A stretch of DNA of 64,000 bases from an uncultured Thermogutta sp. (GTDB lineage Bacteria; Planctomycetota; Planctomycetia; Pirellulales; Thermoguttaceae): the NCBI GenBank assembly GCA_937128505.1, contig CAKZMM010000018.1, forward strand, positions 1 to 64,000, read 5' to 3'. The notes below the pieces were generated by a model. It had not been told where the DNA came from and ran no database searches. It was given only the letters and a program-made list of their open reading frames with translations. Numbering within the stretch: position 1 is the first letter of the stretch; each line of letters opens with the position of its first letter. A program made the translations under genes and the position numbers. Shown piece by piece: positions 63,195-64,000 of this stretch.

Positions 63195-64000
63195 ATGTTT
63201 CATCGTACCTCCCACCGAGTAAGCACCCACGGATTTGCGGGAAGGAGAGCGCCCCCGGCACAACTTCCTGCCGACAGGTGGAACGAGGCAGCGACTCGAG
63301 TCATCGATTTAGTACTAATTGGCGGAGTGATTCTGGTGCCGCTTTTTATGGGCGGCCGCCATCCGCTCGGCCATCTGGTACTCTGCACTTTGGCGACGGT
63401 GGGGGCTTTAGCGTGGGCAATTCGCGAGTTAACGAGCGGTAAGCGCGGGTGGCGATGCTCCGGGGCGGAGATGATCCTCGTGCTGGCCGCACTCCTAGGG
63501 ATCGCCCAACTGGCTCCACTACCTGCAAGCGTGCTGCGGTGGGCATCCCCGAAAATCGAAGAATTGCTGATTCTTTGGCATGAACCGACCGATGATAGCC
63601 CCGGCTTAGGCCGCTGGTCGTGCATCAGTCTAGCCCCGGAGGAGACGCGCTGCGGCCTTGCTATTTTTGGAGCCTGCGTGACTCTTTTTCTACTTGCCAT
63701 TCAGAGAATTGAGAATCTTGACGACCTGCGGCGGATTCTGCGTTTGGTGGCGTATGCGGGAGCGGGCATGGCCGCGCTTGGGCTCATTCAATACGCCTCC
63801 GGCACAGAAAAATTCTTCGGATTTTATGAACACCCATTTCGAAAAGCCTCCCAATATGTGACCGGGAGTTTTAGCACGAAGAATCACTTTGGACATTTCC
63901 TGGCGCTAACGCTCGGGTCGGCCATCTTTTGGCTTGTAGCTTCAAGCGAGGCCGAAAAGCGACGCTCGAGTGCGACATTTTCGGGGCGGCGGGCAAGCGC
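63195..64000 (+). CDS. O-antigen ligase / polysaccharide polymerase (Wzy_C-like), partial
   Basis: An open frame of 268 codons that runs off the right edge, beginning MFHRTSHRVSTHGFAGRR. After a basic cytoplasmic N-terminus come several membrane helices: VIDLVLIGGVILVPLFMGG, LVLCTLATVGALAWAI, MILVLAALLGIAQLAP, GLAIFGACVTLFLLAI and YAGAGMAALGLIQYASG. The motif VTGSFSTKNHFGHFLAL matches the Wzy_C/WaaL 'GtF.NkNhfa' signature of O-antigen ligases and polymerases. Placement after the Wza- and Wzc-like genes supports a role in making or attaching the exported polysaccharide. The C-terminal half, including the catalytic periplasmic loop, is outside the window. Confidence 0.8.
   Translation, partial: MFHRTSHRVSTHGFAGRRAPPAQLPADRWNEAATRVIDLVLIGGVILVPLFMGGRHPLGHLVLCTLATVGALAWAIRELTSGKRGWRCSGAEMILVLAALLGIAQLAPLPASVLRWASPKIEELLILWHEPTDDSPGLGRWSCISLAPEETRCGLAIFGACVTLFLLAIQRIENLDDLRRILRLVAYAGAGMAALGLIQYASGTEKFFGFYEHPFRKASQYVTGSFSTKNHFGHFLALTLGSAIFWLVASSEAEKRRSSATFSGRRAS

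Overview
The window looks like a stretch of a planctomycete (Planctomycetota) chromosome. The main evidence is two gene pairs of the planctomycete-specific PSCyt1/DUF1549/DUF1553 cytochrome-like and DUF1501 (Tat-exported, sulfatase-like) families. An OmpL-like BBP2 porin, a PEGA lipoprotein, a multiheme cytochrome with TPR repeats, a Hanks-type kinase and a PP2C phosphatase point the same way. By my count of the genes below, only about two thirds of the DNA is coding. The long gaps are visibly AT-richer than the genes and contain many short tandem duplications. No rRNA, tRNA, CRISPR array or intact insertion sequence was recognised.

Layout. 1-1.6 kb: remnant of a small reading frame that in planctomycetes often follows phage-type integrases, plus a direct repeat. 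1.6-6 kb: BBP2 porin, and divergently amt-glnB (ammonium transporter and P-II), with a candidate sigma-54 promoter and palindromes in the shared upstream region. 7-10 kb: dapB, and convergently a TsaC/Sua5-arginine phosphatase fusion followed by rpiB. 11-15 kb: SAM methyltransferase, gcvT and PEGA lipoprotein. 16.5-23.9 kb: a three-gene cluster that starts with a PilM-PilN fusion and continues with two single-pass membrane proteins rich in Gly/Pro/Met/Tyr. I regard this as the best candidate for an undescribed system.

24-39 kb, all on the minus strand: a SufR-like regulator, an octaheme cytochrome with HEAT and TPR repeats, then two successive pairs of a PSCyt1/DUF1549/DUF1553 protein and a DUF1501 protein. 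40-50 kb: CheY-like receiver, a planctomycete secreted protein ending in a WIDFYR-type motif, a small ABM-domain protein, MurB (with Arg at the usual catalytic Ser), a GH62 arabinofuranosidase and an orphan TolC-like protein. 49.6-56 kb: membrane-anchored PP2C phosphatase, MFS transporter, hemB and a Ser/Thr kinase. 57-64 kb: a secreted carboxypeptidase-regulatory-like protein, then a polysaccharide export set (Wza-like lipoprotein, Wzc-like tyrosine autokinase, and an O-antigen ligase/polymerase that runs off the right edge).

How the parts relate: amt and glnB form a nitrogen-uptake unit. The sua5-arginine phosphatase-rpiB order matches the ywlC-ywlE-ywlF order of Bacillus. The 24-39 kb block looks like an envelope redox/catabolic module of unknown substrate. 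The 58-64 kb block is an exopolysaccharide export locus. All functions are assigned by reading the sequences; no database search was run.
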